Shown here piece after piece: positions 40,127 to 49,466 of a stretch of DNA of 64,000 nucleotides. The notes below the pieces were generated by a model, which made no database searches, was not told the origin of the DNA, and worked only from the letters and a program-made list of their open reading frames with translations. Origin of the DNA: Ignavibacteria bacterium (lineage in GTDB: Bacteria > Bacteroidota > Ignavibacteria > Tepidaquicellales > Tepidaquicellaceae); contig JADJMZ010000001.1 of NCBI GenBank assembly GCA_016709315.1, positions 1,054,001-1,118,000 on the forward strand, written 5' to 3'. Position 1 is the stretch's first letter; each line of letters opens with the position of its first letter. A program made the translations under genes and the position numbers.

Positions 40127-41297
40127 TTTAATATAGTTTGTTTTGTATTTGAATTATTCTCATTTGATTTTTTAACAATTGTGGGTTTGTATTCAATACC
40201 TGTATTTGTTTCTTCGATTATGTAATCAACTAACTTTTTGAAATCGTTTCCGGATTCATTCCATACTTTAAGCTGTCTGTCTGCGCCTGTGCCTTTCTCC
40301 ATCATTTTAAAAATGTAATTAATCTCTTCCCTGCTTTCAAGCTCATCTACAACATCGTCTATAAATTCAAGAAGCTCTCTTGCCAGTGAAGTAAATGGTA
40401 CTTCCTCCTGCTTTCCGAAATCAATTAATTTCCCCTGTATTCCGTATCTTGCAGCTCTCCATTTATTTTCCATCATGAGCGCTCTTTCGTAAATTCTGAA
40501 TCCGAGATTCTGCTGTATAAGCTTATGAAGCTTAACAACGACCGCCTGTATCAACGCTGCCAGAGCGATTGTTTCGTTTATTGTCATCTGCACATCGCAT
40601 ATCCTGAATTCAAGCGTATTAAAAAAGGATGAGCCCTGATGTCCCACCATATTTTTTTCGCATTGTCTATGCAGTTGGTTTTAATCAGCAGATTAATGAA
40701 ACTGTCATACTCTGCAAGACTTATAAAATAATCCGGAATCCCTGTCCTCGGGAATTTGTCAAATACTTTTACTCTGTATGATTTAAATCCTGTATTCCGC
40801 CCCAGCCAGAAAGGTGAATTTGTAGATAAAGCAAATATGTGAGGGAGAAAATATCTTGCTGCATTCATGATCTGAATGCCAATCTCCCTGTTTGCTATTC
40901 CTACATGGACATGCATACCAAAAATAAGATTGGCTCTTGCTGTCTCCTGCATTTCATTAATGATTTCTACGTAACGGGGATGATCAGTGATCTTCTGCTC
41001 TCTCCAGTCCGAAAACGGATGTGTACCGGCTGCTGCAATCCTTAGTCCGTGCTGATCAGCAAGCATTGCTAGAGAGTTACGAAGAGCGGTAACTTCCTGT
41101 CTGGCTTCCTGAATATTGCTGCATATATTTGTGCCTGTCTCTATAACAGATGCATGCATCTCCGGTTTGAAATTTTCTTTCAGAAGCAGTTTTCCTTCTT
41201 CAAAAATCGCCTGAATGTGGGACTGAAGCTCTCTAGTAACTGGATCTACTATCTGAAATTCTTCTTCAATTCCTAAAGTATATTTTTCACTACTCAT
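40123..41297 (-). CDS. Carboxylate-amine ligase, GCS2 family (YbdK-like; one frameshift)
   Basis: About 390 residues after repair. The N-terminal part has the GCS2 signature: YTLGIEEEFQIVDPVTREL, the catalytic strand GMHVHVGI, and HASVIETGTNICSNIQEARQ. The frame changes near 40640 (WDIRAHPF to MVGHQGSSFFNTLEFRICDV), where the family normally reads WDIRPHP-x-x-x-TLEFRICD. COG2170 ligases form a gamma-glutamyl-type or related peptide bond from an acid, an amine and ATP. E. coli YbdK has weak glutamate-cysteine ligase activity. It is 19 bases downstream of an ATP-grasp gene. Confidence 0.85.
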
Positions 41298-41316
41298 AAA
41301 TTAAGTTCTCCGGATT

Positions 41317-42345
41317 TTATAATGCAGGTTTATTTTTTCTTCTTTGATCCGGATTTTCCGGATTTAGTCTTTTTTTTTCAGATGAACCGTTTGTAAGTAA
41401 TTCATGGTTAGCCGATGATTTTATAAAATTACCCCATGTCATATTGTTTACTCCTGCATGATGTTCCGATGCTTTTCTTATTGCCATATTTGCAGCAGCT
41501 TCCACTACCCAGTCAAAATTTTTCTGTCCGACTGAATTTACATCCGCATCAGGAGCAGGATTGCAGAAATCAATTGCATAAGGAACTCCGTCCCTGATTG
41601 CAAATTCTACTGTATTAAAATCATATCCCAGCGCAATATTAAGTCTTAAAACATAATCCTTTATAAGATCAAGAAGATTCTGATCCACCGGATAATCTTC
41701 CACTACATATCTCAGATGATGCGGGTTTCTCGGCTCATAAGGCATTATAAGTACATCTTTTCTGTCAATGCAGTAACATCTGAAGTACTGATCAAACGTG
41801 ATCTCTTCCTGAAGCATCATTACAAGCTGCTCAGTCTCATTATATTTTTCAAAAAAATCCGCTGCATCCGTTACTTTATATACGCTTTTCCATCCGCCGC
41901 CGGAAAATGGCTTGAAGTATGCAGGAAATCCTATATATTCGAATATTGCTTCCCAGTCAAGCGGGAATGAAAGATTTCTGAATGAATTTGAATTAGTATC
42001 CGGAGGATTCTGATTTGAAGGAAGTAAAACTGTTTTCGGTACAGGCACTCCTACTTTCAGAGCAAGAGCGTTATTAAAAAATTTATCATCCGCTGACCAC
42101 CAGAATGGATTGTTTATCACAGCAGTACCGGCTATAGATGCATTCTTCAGAAAACCTTTGTAAAATGGTACATCCTGTGAAATTCTGTCAAATATAACAT
42201 CGTATCCGCAAAACTCTCCCTGTATTACTTTGTCAATTGTTACAAACTCTGCCGTTATTCCGTCTGTATTCTTTTCATTAATCTTATCTACAAGCGCCTG
42301 TGGAAATGTGTTTTCCTGTCCGAATAAAATTCCGATTTTTTTCAT
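41317..42345 (-). CDS. RimK-like ATP-grasp ligase
   Basis: 342 residues. The N-terminal substrate lobe begins MKKIGILFGQENTFPQALVD. The ATP-grasp core has a phosphate-binding stretch PAYFKPFSGGGWKSVYKV (Lys and Gly-rich loop) and a metal-binding C-terminal block FNTVEFAIRDGVPYAIDFCN. E and N are the usual Mg ligands. ATP-grasp ligases couple an acylphosphate to an amine. It is the first gene of the four-gene minus-strand operon 42345-37845. The last 25 residues are Lys/Asn/Pro-rich and may be irrelevant or frameshifted. The substrate is unknown. Confidence 0.75.
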   Translation of the reverse strand: MKKIGILFGQENTFPQALVDKINEKNTDGITAEFVTIDKVIQGEFCGYDVIFDRISQDVPFYKGFLKNASIAGTAVINNPFWWSADDKFFNNALALKVGVPVPKTVLLPSNQNPPDTNSNSFRNLSFPLDWEAIFEYIGFPAYFKPFSGGGWKSVYKVTDAADFFEKYNETEQLVMMLQEEITFDQYFRCYCIDRKDVLIMPYEPRNPHHLRYVVEDYPVDQNLLDLIKDYVLRLNIALGYDFNTVEFAIRDGVPYAIDFCNPAPDADVNSVGQKNFDWVVEAAANMAIRKASEHHAGVNNMTWGNFIKSSANHELLTNGSSEKKRLNPENPDQRRKNKPAL

Positions 42346-42713
42346 TAAAATTTTTTTGCTCCTTTATTAAACTGCTTTTTAAAATTATTAAATAAATTGT
42401 TTTCTTAAATATGAACCCGAATTATAAATTTAAATAAAATGTTTGGTTTGATTTCAAAAATAACAAATTATTAGTTAAAATTATATGAATAATTTCTACA
42501 ATTTTTGAACACCTTGGTAAGATTAAAACATATGAATTATTTTGTAAAATGGCATAAGGTTTAATATGTCAGTTATGAAATAATTGAAAGGAAAATCTGC
42601 CCGTGGAATATTAAAATGAGAAAAGTGCTTTAATTCTGAAAGTAAAATTATTTTCAGATACTCCTTATTAAATCCTTGATATTACATTCTAATGAGATTA
42701 TATTTGAACAGAA
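42346..42713. other. Non-coding interval between divergent genes
   Basis: 368 A/T-rich bases that must hold the promoters of the amidoligase operon (minus) and of the small secreted Fn3 protein (plus). I see no distinct operator or hairpin. Confidence 0.5.
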
Positions 42714-43133
42714 ATGAATAAAATAAAACTACACATAAAATTTGTTTTGTTGTTTTTAATAACTTCAGGACTTCTCTACGGAGCTGTTACTCTACAGTAT
42801 TTTACTGCAAGAGATGCTGCTAATGGAGTTCTGGTAGAATGGAAAACTGGTGAAGAAGGCGGAACGTCGAAATTTGATATTGAAAGAAGCGCTGATACTC
42901 CGGATAATTTTATATTTATAGATTATAAAAATGCTACCGGAAATAATTCGTATTATTCCTTTCAGGATAATTCAGTGGAGTTTGGCAATGATGTAACTTC
43001 ATCAATTTATTTTTACAGACTGAAGTGTCTGGATCAAAACGGTAATTACACATACACAAATCATATATCCGTATCTCACACAGTATCAGGCATAAGAAGC
43101 ACCTGGGGCAGTATTAAAGCAATATTCAGATAG
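42714..43133 (+). CDS. Small secreted stand-alone Fn3-like protein
   Basis: 139 residues. A signal peptide (FVLLFLITSGLLYGA) is followed by one fibronectin-III-like domain: GVLVEWKTGEEGGTSKFDIE, then YFYRLKCLDQNGNYTYTNHI. This is the same domain type as in the two large T9SS proteins (VTLNWTT ... NYRLKQVDYNG), here alone. There is no T9SS tail. It ends instead SGIRSTWGSIKAIFR, an amphipathic basic sequence. Function unknown. A short gap separates it from a small membrane protein gene on the same strand. Confidence 0.6.
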   Translation: MNKIKLHIKFVLLFLITSGLLYGAVTLQYFTARDAANGVLVEWKTGEEGGTSKFDIERSADTPDNFIFIDYKNATGNNSYYSFQDNSVEFGNDVTSSIYFYRLKCLDQNGNYTYTNHISVSHTVSGIRSTWGSIKAIFR

Positions 43134-43184
43134 ATATTTAAACAGTCATCTCTAAACAAATTATAATCCGAAGGGAGAATTTAA

Positions 43185-43523
43185 ATGTCAGAGTCTACAA
43201 GAAATATAAACGTCACACCCGAAGAGATCCAGCAAGGCAAAACCATGGCCATCATTTCCTATTTTATTTTCTTTATTCCTTTGTTAATGGATGATATGAG
43301 AAAGAATAAATTTGTGATGTTTCACACTGAACAATCAATTGTAGTATTAATTTGCTATGTAATTTCAAGTATTATTGCAAGTATAACCTGTGGAATAGGA
43401 ATAATTCTCTGGATTCCGTGTGTTATATTGCTCATCATGGGAATAATGAATGCAGCTAATGGTGAAATGAAGCCTTTGCCTGTTGTCGGTCAATACGGTG
43501 AAAAGTTCAATCTCGTAAAATAG
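43185..43523 (+). CDS. DUF4870/Tic20-like small membrane protein
   Basis: 112 residues with an AAGGGAG Shine-Dalgarno upstream. Three hydrophobic helices (GKTMAIISYFIFFIPLL, IVVLICYVISSIIASITC, GIILWIPCVILLIMGIM) are followed by NAANGEMKPLPVVGQYGEKF. The motif F-H-T-E-Q-S-I between helices 1 and 2 and the closing P-x-x-G-x-x are typical of the DUF4870-like family (distantly Tic20). Function is not established. A clear terminator follows. Confidence 0.7.
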   Translation: MSESTRNINVTPEEIQQGKTMAIISYFIFFIPLLMDDMRKNKFVMFHTEQSIVVLICYVISSIIASITCGIGIILWIPCVILLIMGIMNAANGEMKPLPVVGQYGEKFNLVK

Positions 43524-43544
43524 GTTTTAATAATTTTATATTTC

Positions 43545-43585
43545 AAGCAATCTGCTCTGTTAATAAAGAGCGGATTGCTTTTTTA
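43545..43585 (+). terminator. Rho-independent terminator
   Basis: Stem AAGCAATCTGCTCT / AGAGCGGATTGCTT with a short loop, followed by TTTTTT. Confidence 0.88.
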
Positions 43586-43690
43586 ATGTTTTTATCAGAC
43601 TTGTAAATGAGTTAATTAGTTGAATTCAAAGGCGAACTATTGAAAGTTTATTTCGTAACAACAAATAAAATTTCAAATTAAAATCAGATT

Positions 43691-44065
43691 ATGAATACAA
43701 TGCCTACAGAATTACAAACTGCAAAAACATTTTTTTTAGTATCTGCAATAATAAACATACTCGGTTTTCTCGGATGGGGGGGCTCAACAATAATAGGAGG
43801 AATAGCGTCATGCGGTATCGGCTGTCTCCTTGGGTTTCTTCCCGTAGTAAATATTATAAGTTCTGTAATGGATTTCATCGCTTACAATAAACTCAATAAT
43901 CTCAATCAGAAAGGCACTTTCAGTACAATTCAGACTGCGGCTGTATTTCAGATAGTGACGATTATCACAGGTAATATCGTAAGTTTTATCTTCGGAATAA
44001 TTATAATGTCTTATCTTAATAAAGATGAGGTAAAAAATTATTTGCATGAAAAAGAAATATTTTAA
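43691..44065 (+). CDS. Small multi-pass membrane protein
   Basis: 124 residues with four predicted transmembrane helices (TFFLVSAIINILGFLG, IIGGIASCGIGCLLGFL, NIISSVMDFIAY, FQIVTIITGNIVSFIFGIII). The C-terminal cytoplasmic tail is NKDEVKNYLHEKEIF. I recognise no family with confidence; it resembles DUF4190-like or other small helical membrane proteins. It ends 23 bases before prfA on the same strand. Confidence 0.5.
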   Translation: MNTMPTELQTAKTFFLVSAIINILGFLGWGGSTIIGGIASCGIGCLLGFLPVVNIISSVMDFIAYNKLNNLNQKGTFSTIQTAAVFQIVTIITGNIVSFIFGIIIMSYLNKDEVKNYLHEKEIF

Positions 44066-44088
44066 GTTTTAACTATCAACCAAATCAA

Positions 44089-45159
44089 ATGTTCGATAAA
44101 CTAGAAAAAGTCAAATCCAGATATAATCAGATAGCTGAGCTTCTTATGAATCCTGAAATCACTAATGATCAGAATGAATTCAGAAAATTAAGGAAAGAAT
44201 ATTCAGATCTTGAGGATGTAGTGAATAATTATGATGTTTACCTGAAGACAAAAAAAGAAATTGAGGAAAACAAACAGTTGATCTACGACACAAATGAAAG
44301 TGAGATGAGAGAGCTTGCCAGAGAAGAGCAGGAAAGACTTGAAAATAAATTATCTTCTGTCGAAAGCGTTATTAAAGAACTTCTGATTCCGAAAGATCCT
44401 GTTGATGATAAGAATGCTATATTTGAAATACGTGCCGGTACAGGCGGAGAAGAAGCATCTATTTTCGCTCATGATCTTTACAGAATGTACACAAGATATT
44501 TCGAACTAAAGAGATGGAAAGTCGAAACAATTGAATTCAGTGAATCATCAAATCCCGGCGGGATAAAAGAAGCTGTTCTGAATGTAAGCGGAAAAAGTAT
44601 TTACGGAGATCTGAAATATGAAAGCGGAGTTCACAGGGTTCAGAGAATTCCTGAAACTGAAACTAAAGGAAGAGTTCATACTTCAGCAGCTTCAGTGGCG
44701 GTTTTTCCGGAAGCTGAGGATTTCGACTTAATTATAAATGATAATGACCTGAAAATAGATGTGTTCAGATCAGGCGGAGCAGGCGGACAGAATGTAAACA
44801 AAGTGGAAACAGCGATCCGGATTACTCACCTTCCTACAAATACAGTCGTACAGTGTCAGGACGAACGCTCACAGTTAAAAAATAAACTCAAAGCAATGAA
44901 AGTGCTGAGGTCAAGACTTTATGAACTTGAACTTGAGAAAAGAGACAAAGAACTTATTTCACAGCGAAAAAATATGGTAAAGTCAGGCGACAGAAGTGAT
45001 AAGATCCGCACTTATAACTTTCCGCAAAACCGGCTCACCGATCACAGAATCGGACTTACACTTTATAATCTCTCTGATGTAATGGAAGGCGATCTTGATG
45101 AAATAATAGATAAGCTGAAAACTGCTGACAGAGCTGAGCGGCTTGGTGAGGTTAATTGA
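44089..45159 (+). CDS. prfA: Peptide chain release factor 1
   Basis: Recognises UAA and UAG and releases the finished peptide. 356 residues, the usual length. Key motifs are the codon-recognition tripeptide region RVQRIPETETKGRVHTSA (the P-x-T type) and the GGQ catalytic motif in RSGGAGGQNVNKVETAIR. The N-terminal coiled region KLEKVKSRYNQIAELLMNP and the late motif KIRTYNFPQNRLTDHRI are also typical. Its 3' end nearly abuts the convergent hicA-like remnant. Confidence 0.95.
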   Translation: MFDKLEKVKSRYNQIAELLMNPEITNDQNEFRKLRKEYSDLEDVVNNYDVYLKTKKEIEENKQLIYDTNESEMRELAREEQERLENKLSSVESVIKELLIPKDPVDDKNAIFEIRAGTGGEEASIFAHDLYRMYTRYFELKRWKVETIEFSESSNPGGIKEAVLNVSGKSIYGDLKYESGVHRVQRIPETETKGRVHTSAASVAVFPEAEDFDLIINDNDLKIDVFRSGGAGGQNVNKVETAIRITHLPTNTVVQCQDERSQLKNKLKAMKVLRSRLYELELEKRDKELISQRKNMVKSGDRSDKIRTYNFPQNRLTDHRIGLTLYNLSDVMEGDLDEIIDKLKTADRAERLGEVN

Positions 45160-45176
45160 TTTTGGAATATTTACAA

Positions 45177-45388
45177 TTATAAATTTTTGATTATTTCCAG
45201 GAAATCTTTTGGTTCGATATTTAAAGTCTTTAAATTTGTTTGAATATGTAACGGTGGAATTTCTTTTTCCCGTCCTATAAAAGTAACAGGTCTTTGTAAT
45301 GACCCACATGATCTCCTTTGGTTCTTTTGTATTCTAAGCCAATGCTTTTTAAAAACTTAATAAATTTTCTTGTTGGAATTGGTTTCAC
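45177..45388 (-). pseudogene. HicA-like mRNA interferase toxin (frameshifted)
   Basis: The minus strand starts GTG at 45388: (M)KPIPTRKFIKFLKSIGLEYK, RTKGDH, then after a shift near 45300 RPVTFIGREKEIPPLHIQTN, LKTLNIEPKDFLEIIKNL and a stop at 45177. The order, and the G-x-H region after KRT, match the dsRBD-like HicA fold, whose conserved His is catalytic. About 70 residues, the normal HicA length. One indel breaks the frame, so either the toxin is dead or the base call is wrong. Confidence 0.6.
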
Positions 45389-45397
45389 AGGATAATG

Positions 45398-45631
45398 TTA
45401 AGCTGGAATTGGTAAATACAGAGTTTCTTTTGTAATTCTTCTATAATTGCTCTTAAACAATCTGCTCATAGAATCAATGTTATACCTTGGCGGCTGATAA
45501 TTTGCATAAGAAGATAATTCCATAGCAGGGCAATATGCTACATAAAATTTTCCTTCTTTTAAAATTATAAGTTCTACATCAACTGCAAAAGAATAATTGT
45601 TATGATTGATGGATTGTTTTTTCTTATTCAT
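45398..45631 (-). CDS. HicB-like antitoxin (N-terminal part)
   Basis: 77 residues. The half VELIILKEGKFYVAYCPAME, LSSYAN matches the HicB RNase-H-like fold (V-x-x-x-x-E-G-x-Y-V-A-x-C-P-x-L-x-x-x-S-x-G). The C-terminal half (SMSRLFKSNYRRITKETLYL) does not look like the usual partner-binding helix and may be out of frame. It lies just upstream of the HicA-like remnant, in hicB-hicA order. Together they look like a small, possibly broken toxin-antitoxin module. Confidence 0.5.
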   Translation of the reverse strand: MNKKKQSINHNNYSFAVDVELIILKEGKFYVAYCPAMELSSYANYQPPRYNIDSMSRLFKSNYRRITKETLYLPIPA

Positions 45632-45725
45632 GATTCATTTTAAACTAGTTTAAAAAGAGCCGGTACAATGTTCAATATAGAAGAAATTACTTTTAATATG
45701 AATTATTTTTTCTTTGAACAGGAGT

Positions 45726-46523
45726 TTATATCTTTTTGAAGTATTTAATATTTCTTTGCATTTGCAATTTCCCATAATAAACCAGAGTATCGTATTCCAT
45801 TGCAATTTCTCCGTTCACATTATACTTCTCAAACATATTTTTTAAATCTCTAATCATTTTATCATGATTTTCACCTTCCAGCGGAATGTAAGATGAAGAA
45901 AGCAATCTGCCTTCAAGCCCTTTGTAATCAAGCGATTGCCGGTAATAAAAAATCTTCTTATTGAAACCATAAGGTGAGTAAAATTTATCAATAACGATAT
46001 CGTCTGTATTTGTAGAATGATTTACTTTCTCATAATCGGTTCCGTATATTTTTAATAAATCATAATAAGATTTCATAAAATCATTTGATTCAGTTTTTTC
46101 ATTCCAGAAAAGAATTACATATCCTTCCTGTTTAATAATTCGTTTGAATTCTGATTTACATTCCTGCTTATCAAACCAATGGAATGCCTGTCCGGAAATT
46201 ATCATATCAACACTATTACTTTCGAGAGTTGTATTCTCGGCAGTTCCGTTAATGCTGATAAACTCCGGATATTCTTTGAGAAAATTTTCTGCAGCTTCAC
46301 GCATCTCTTTATTAGGCTCTACTCCGTAAACAATATTTCCATTGTTCAGGAATAATTTTGCAGAGATACCTGTTCCTGATCCTATGTCTGCAATAATTGT
46401 TTTGCCGGAAAGAGCACATTCATTTTTCAGAAAATCAATTATCTCCAAAGGATAACCGGGTCTGTATTTAACATAGTTTTCAACACGGTTAGAAAATCTC
46501 CTGGTATTGTCTGAGTTATTCAT
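45726..46523 (-). CDS. Class I SAM-dependent methyltransferase (Methyltransf_11)
   Basis: 265 residues. The N-terminal FSNRVENYVKYRPGYPLEII is a hallmark of the Y-x-x-x-R-P-x-Y-P subgroup. Motif I is TIIADIGSGTGISAKLFLNN, then YGVEPNKEMREAAENFL, a motif IV-like ISGQAFHWFDK, then VILFWNEK. This subgroup includes many small-molecule methyltransferases; the substrate is unknown. It is on its own strand between the TA remnant and tRNA-Val. Confidence 0.8.
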   Translation of the reverse strand: MNNSDNTRRFSNRVENYVKYRPGYPLEIIDFLKNECALSGKTIIADIGSGTGISAKLFLNNGNIVYGVEPNKEMREAAENFLKEYPEFISINGTAENTTLESNSVDMIISGQAFHWFDKQECKSEFKRIIKQEGYVILFWNEKTESNDFMKSYYDLLKIYGTDYEKVNHSTNTDDIVIDKFYSPYGFNKKIFYYRQSLDYKGLEGRLLSSSYIPLEGENHDKMIRDLKNMFEKYNVNGEIAMEYDTLVYYGKLQMQRNIKYFKKI

Positions 46524-46696
46524 TTTGACAAGATAAGTTTTAATTTTAAATACTTTCAGATATTTTTTCTTACTGAGACAGCGGTTTTTATGAAATGGAA
46601 CGCATAATTTAAGTTAATTTCAGTCTCCGGAATTCAGATAAAAACAGTCATTGTAAAAAATTCTCAAATTTAGTATTTTGAAAGTTCCAATTTTAC

Positions 46697-46770
46697 GGGC
46701 AGTTAGCTCAGTTGGTTAGAGCGCTACGTTGACATCGTAGAGGTCATTGGTTCGAGTCCATTACCGCCCA
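46697..46770 (+). tRNA. tRNA-Val (GAC)
   Basis: GGGCAGT acceptor, D-arm AGCTCAGTTGGTTAGAGC, anticodon arm CTACGTTGACATCGTAG (loop TTGACAT, anticodon GAC), T-loop TTCGAGT, discriminator A. The acceptor arm has an A-C mismatch at pair 5-68, and the T-stem has one T-T mismatch. Sequence errors or slight decay are possible. Confidence 0.85.
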
Positions 46771-46870
46771 CAAGACAATTTCGAATTACGAATTAAAAAT
46801 TACGAATTATTTAATTCTTATCGAAAAATTGGAAGTAGCTAAAAAATAAGTAAAAGAATTTTAATATATA

Positions 46871-48802
46871 TTGAGCGAAAAAATTAAAATAACGTTTCCG
46901 GATAAAAGCATAAAAGAATTTGAAAAAGGCATAAATTCTTATGATATAGCTGCGTCTATCAGTAAAAAACTGGCAGATGATATTCTTGTTGCCGAAGTTA
47001 ACGGGAAGATGAAAGATCTCTCTGCTCCTGTAAGCGAAGATTCTGATATAATTTTTCATAAATTCGATTCTGAAAAAGGAAAAGAAGTTTACTGGCACAC
47101 TACTTCTCACATAATGGCACAGGCAATTGAAGAGTTATTTCCCGGTGCAAAATTTGGCGTTGGACCTCCGATTGAAAGCGGATTTTATTATGATATAGAT
47201 TCTGAAAAAAAGTTTTCCGATGAAGATCTCGTGAAAATAGAATCTAAAATGCTTGAAATTTCAAAGAGAGACCTTAGACCGGCAAGAATAGATATGAAAA
47301 GAACCGATGCGATAAATTATTTTATTTCAGAAAGAAAAGATCCTTATAAAGTAGAGATCCTTGAAACAATCGCAAAGGATGAGGAAAGTGTTTCGCTGTA
47401 TAGTCAGGGTGAGTTTACAGATCTTTGCAGGGGACCGCATTTGCCTTCTACTTCAAAAGTTAAAGCCGTTAAACTGCTTTCAGTTTCAGGATCATACTGG
47501 AGAGGTGATGAAAAGAGACAAATGCTTCAGAGGATATACGGGATTTCCTTTCCAAAGCAAAAGGAGCTTGATGAATATTTAAAAAATCTGGAAGAAGCGA
47601 AGAAACGGGATCACAGGAAATTAGGAAAAGAACTTGAACTCTTTTCATTCCATGAAGAAGGTCCGGGTTTTCCTTTCTGGCATAATAACGGAATGATCCT
47701 GCTTAACAACCTGAAGGAATATCTCAGGGGGAAATTAGCTGAACTAGATTATCAGGAAATCAATACCCCTATCATACTTAATCAGAAACTGTGGCTACAG
47801 TCGGGTCATTATGAGAATTACAAAGAGAACATGTATTTTACTGAAATAGATGAAAGGGATTTTGCAGTTAAGCCGATGAATTGTCCGGGAAGTACAATGG
47901 TATACAGGACATCAATGAAGTCATACAGGGATCTGCCCCTCAGATTATTTGAATTCGGACTGGTTCACAGACATGAATTGTCAGGAGTTTTATCCGGACT
48001 TTTCAGAGTGAGAAGTTTTACTCAGGATGATGCTCATATTTTTTGTACTCCTGATCAGATCGAGGAAGAAATCAGCATTCTTATTAAACTGATATTTGAT
48101 GTTTACAATACATTTGGATTTAACGATGTACAGGTTTATCTTTCTACCAGGCCGGAGAAATATATCGGGTCTCTTGAAGTATGGAACGCTTCCGAAAAAT
48201 CTCTGGCTTCAGCGCTTGAAATGGCCGGAGTTAAATATAAGATAAACGAAGGTGACGGCGCTTTTTACGGAGCAAAAATAGACTTTGTAGTAAAGGACAG
48301 TTTGAGAAGGGACTGGCAGCTTGGGACAATACAGCTTGATTTTTCAATGCCGGAAAGATTCGGACTGGAATATATCGGAGCCGACAGTAAAATTCACAGA
48401 CCTGTAATGATACACAGAGCTATATTTGGTTCCTTTGAAAGATTTGTAGGCGTTCTGACAGAACATTATGCAGGATATTTTCCATTATGGCTGACGCCCG
48501 TACAGGTGAATATACTTCCGATAACAGATTCGCATAAAGAGTATGCAAAAAAGATAAATGATGATTTGAGAAAGGAAGGATTCAGAGTGAATGTTGACAA
48601 CAGAAATGAGAAGATAGGATTTAAGATAAGAGAATCTGAGAATAAAAAAATTCCATACATGATAGTAATCGGCGATAAGGAAGTGGAAAGCAATAATATT
48701 TCAGTCAGACAGCATTTAAAAGGAGATATCGGAAAATTTGAATTGAATGAGTTTAAGGAAAAGATTAAATTACAGTCTTCTAAAAGAGAAGATTACAATT
48801 AA
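46871..48802 (+). CDS. thrS: Threonyl-tRNA synthetase
   Basis: 643 residues, full length. TGS domain at 1-60 (KITFPDKSIKEFEKGINSYD). Editing domain from HTTSHIMAQAIEELFPGAKF. Class II core with PMNCPGSTMVYRTSM (motif 2 region nearby: FGLVHRHELSGVLSGLFRVR) and the motif 3 side LTPVQVNILPITDSHKEYA leading into the anticodon-binding domain. The start is a TTG at 46871, giving (M)SEKIKITF. It heads the conserved thrS-infC-rpmI-rplT-pheS cluster, all on the plus strand with short gaps. Confidence 0.95.
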   Translation: MSEKIKITFPDKSIKEFEKGINSYDIAASISKKLADDILVAEVNGKMKDLSAPVSEDSDIIFHKFDSEKGKEVYWHTTSHIMAQAIEELFPGAKFGVGPPIESGFYYDIDSEKKFSDEDLVKIESKMLEISKRDLRPARIDMKRTDAINYFISERKDPYKVEILETIAKDEESVSLYSQGEFTDLCRGPHLPSTSKVKAVKLLSVSGSYWRGDEKRQMLQRIYGISFPKQKELDEYLKNLEEAKKRDHRKLGKELELFSFHEEGPGFPFWHNNGMILLNNLKEYLRGKLAELDYQEINTPIILNQKLWLQSGHYENYKENMYFTEIDERDFAVKPMNCPGSTMVYRTSMKSYRDLPLRLFEFGLVHRHELSGVLSGLFRVRSFTQDDAHIFCTPDQIEEEISILIKLIFDVYNTFGFNDVQVYLSTRPEKYIGSLEVWNASEKSLASALEMAGVKYKINEGDGAFYGAKIDFVVKDSLRRDWQLGTIQLDFSMPERFGLEYIGADSKIHRPVMIHRAIFGSFERFVGVLTEHYAGYFPLWLTPVQVNILPITDSHKEYAKKINDDLRKEGFRVNVDNRNEKIGFKIRESENKKIPYMIVIGDKEVESNNISVRQHLKGDIGKFELNEFKEKIKLQSSKREDYN

Positions 48803-48819
48803 ATAAAACAAAACATAGA

Positions 48820-49466
48820 TTATTAAAGGCAAACAGCAAAAGGAACGCACAAACAGTCAGATACGTGCGCCTCAGGTCAGAGTGGTAGATGAAGACGGAA
48901 ATGCACTCGGAGTCATGTCAAGTTATGAAGCGTTGCAGATAGCTACAGCAAGGGGACTGGATCTGGTTGAGATTTCTGCTACTTCTAAACCGCCGGTATG
49001 TAAGATAGTAGATTACGGCAAATTTAATTACGAGAGGCAGAAGAAAGAGAAGTTAGCTAAGAAAAATCAGCATGTCATGCATATTAAGGAGATCAGATTT
49101 AATCCTAATACTGACACACATGACATAGATTTTAAGACAAAACATTTAAGACAATTCCTTATAGAAGGTCATAAGGTAAAAGCTTATGTAATGTTTAAAG
49201 GAAGGATGATCACGCATCCTGAGATAGGAAGGAAACTAATGAGTGATATTGTAGAAAAGTTAAATGACATAGCAAAACTCGAATCTCCTCCTAGAATGGA
49301 AGGAAAACAATTGTTCGCTTATTTTTTACCGGATAAAAATAAAATACAGCTTCATAAGGATAATGTATCCAAAGAGAAAAAACAGCTTGCTAAAACTGCT
49401 GAAAAAAAAGAAACATCAAATCCAATTACAGAAGAAAATAAAACTATAGAAAAAGAAGATGCCTAA
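48820..49466 (+). CDS. infC: Translation initiation factor IF-3
   Basis: Binds the 30S subunit and checks start-codon selection. The body reads [60 protein letters not shown] and so on, normal for IF-3. A GTG at 48882 opens the frame, but conserved N-terminal residues ([13 protein letters not shown]) lie upstream in the same frame, back to 48825, without a standard start. An ATT at 48820 would give (I)KGKQQK and join after one missing base in the AAAAG run near 48836-48840. AUU starts are classical for infC and allow autoregulation. I therefore place the start there. It overlaps rpmI by 8 bases. Confidence 0.9.
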
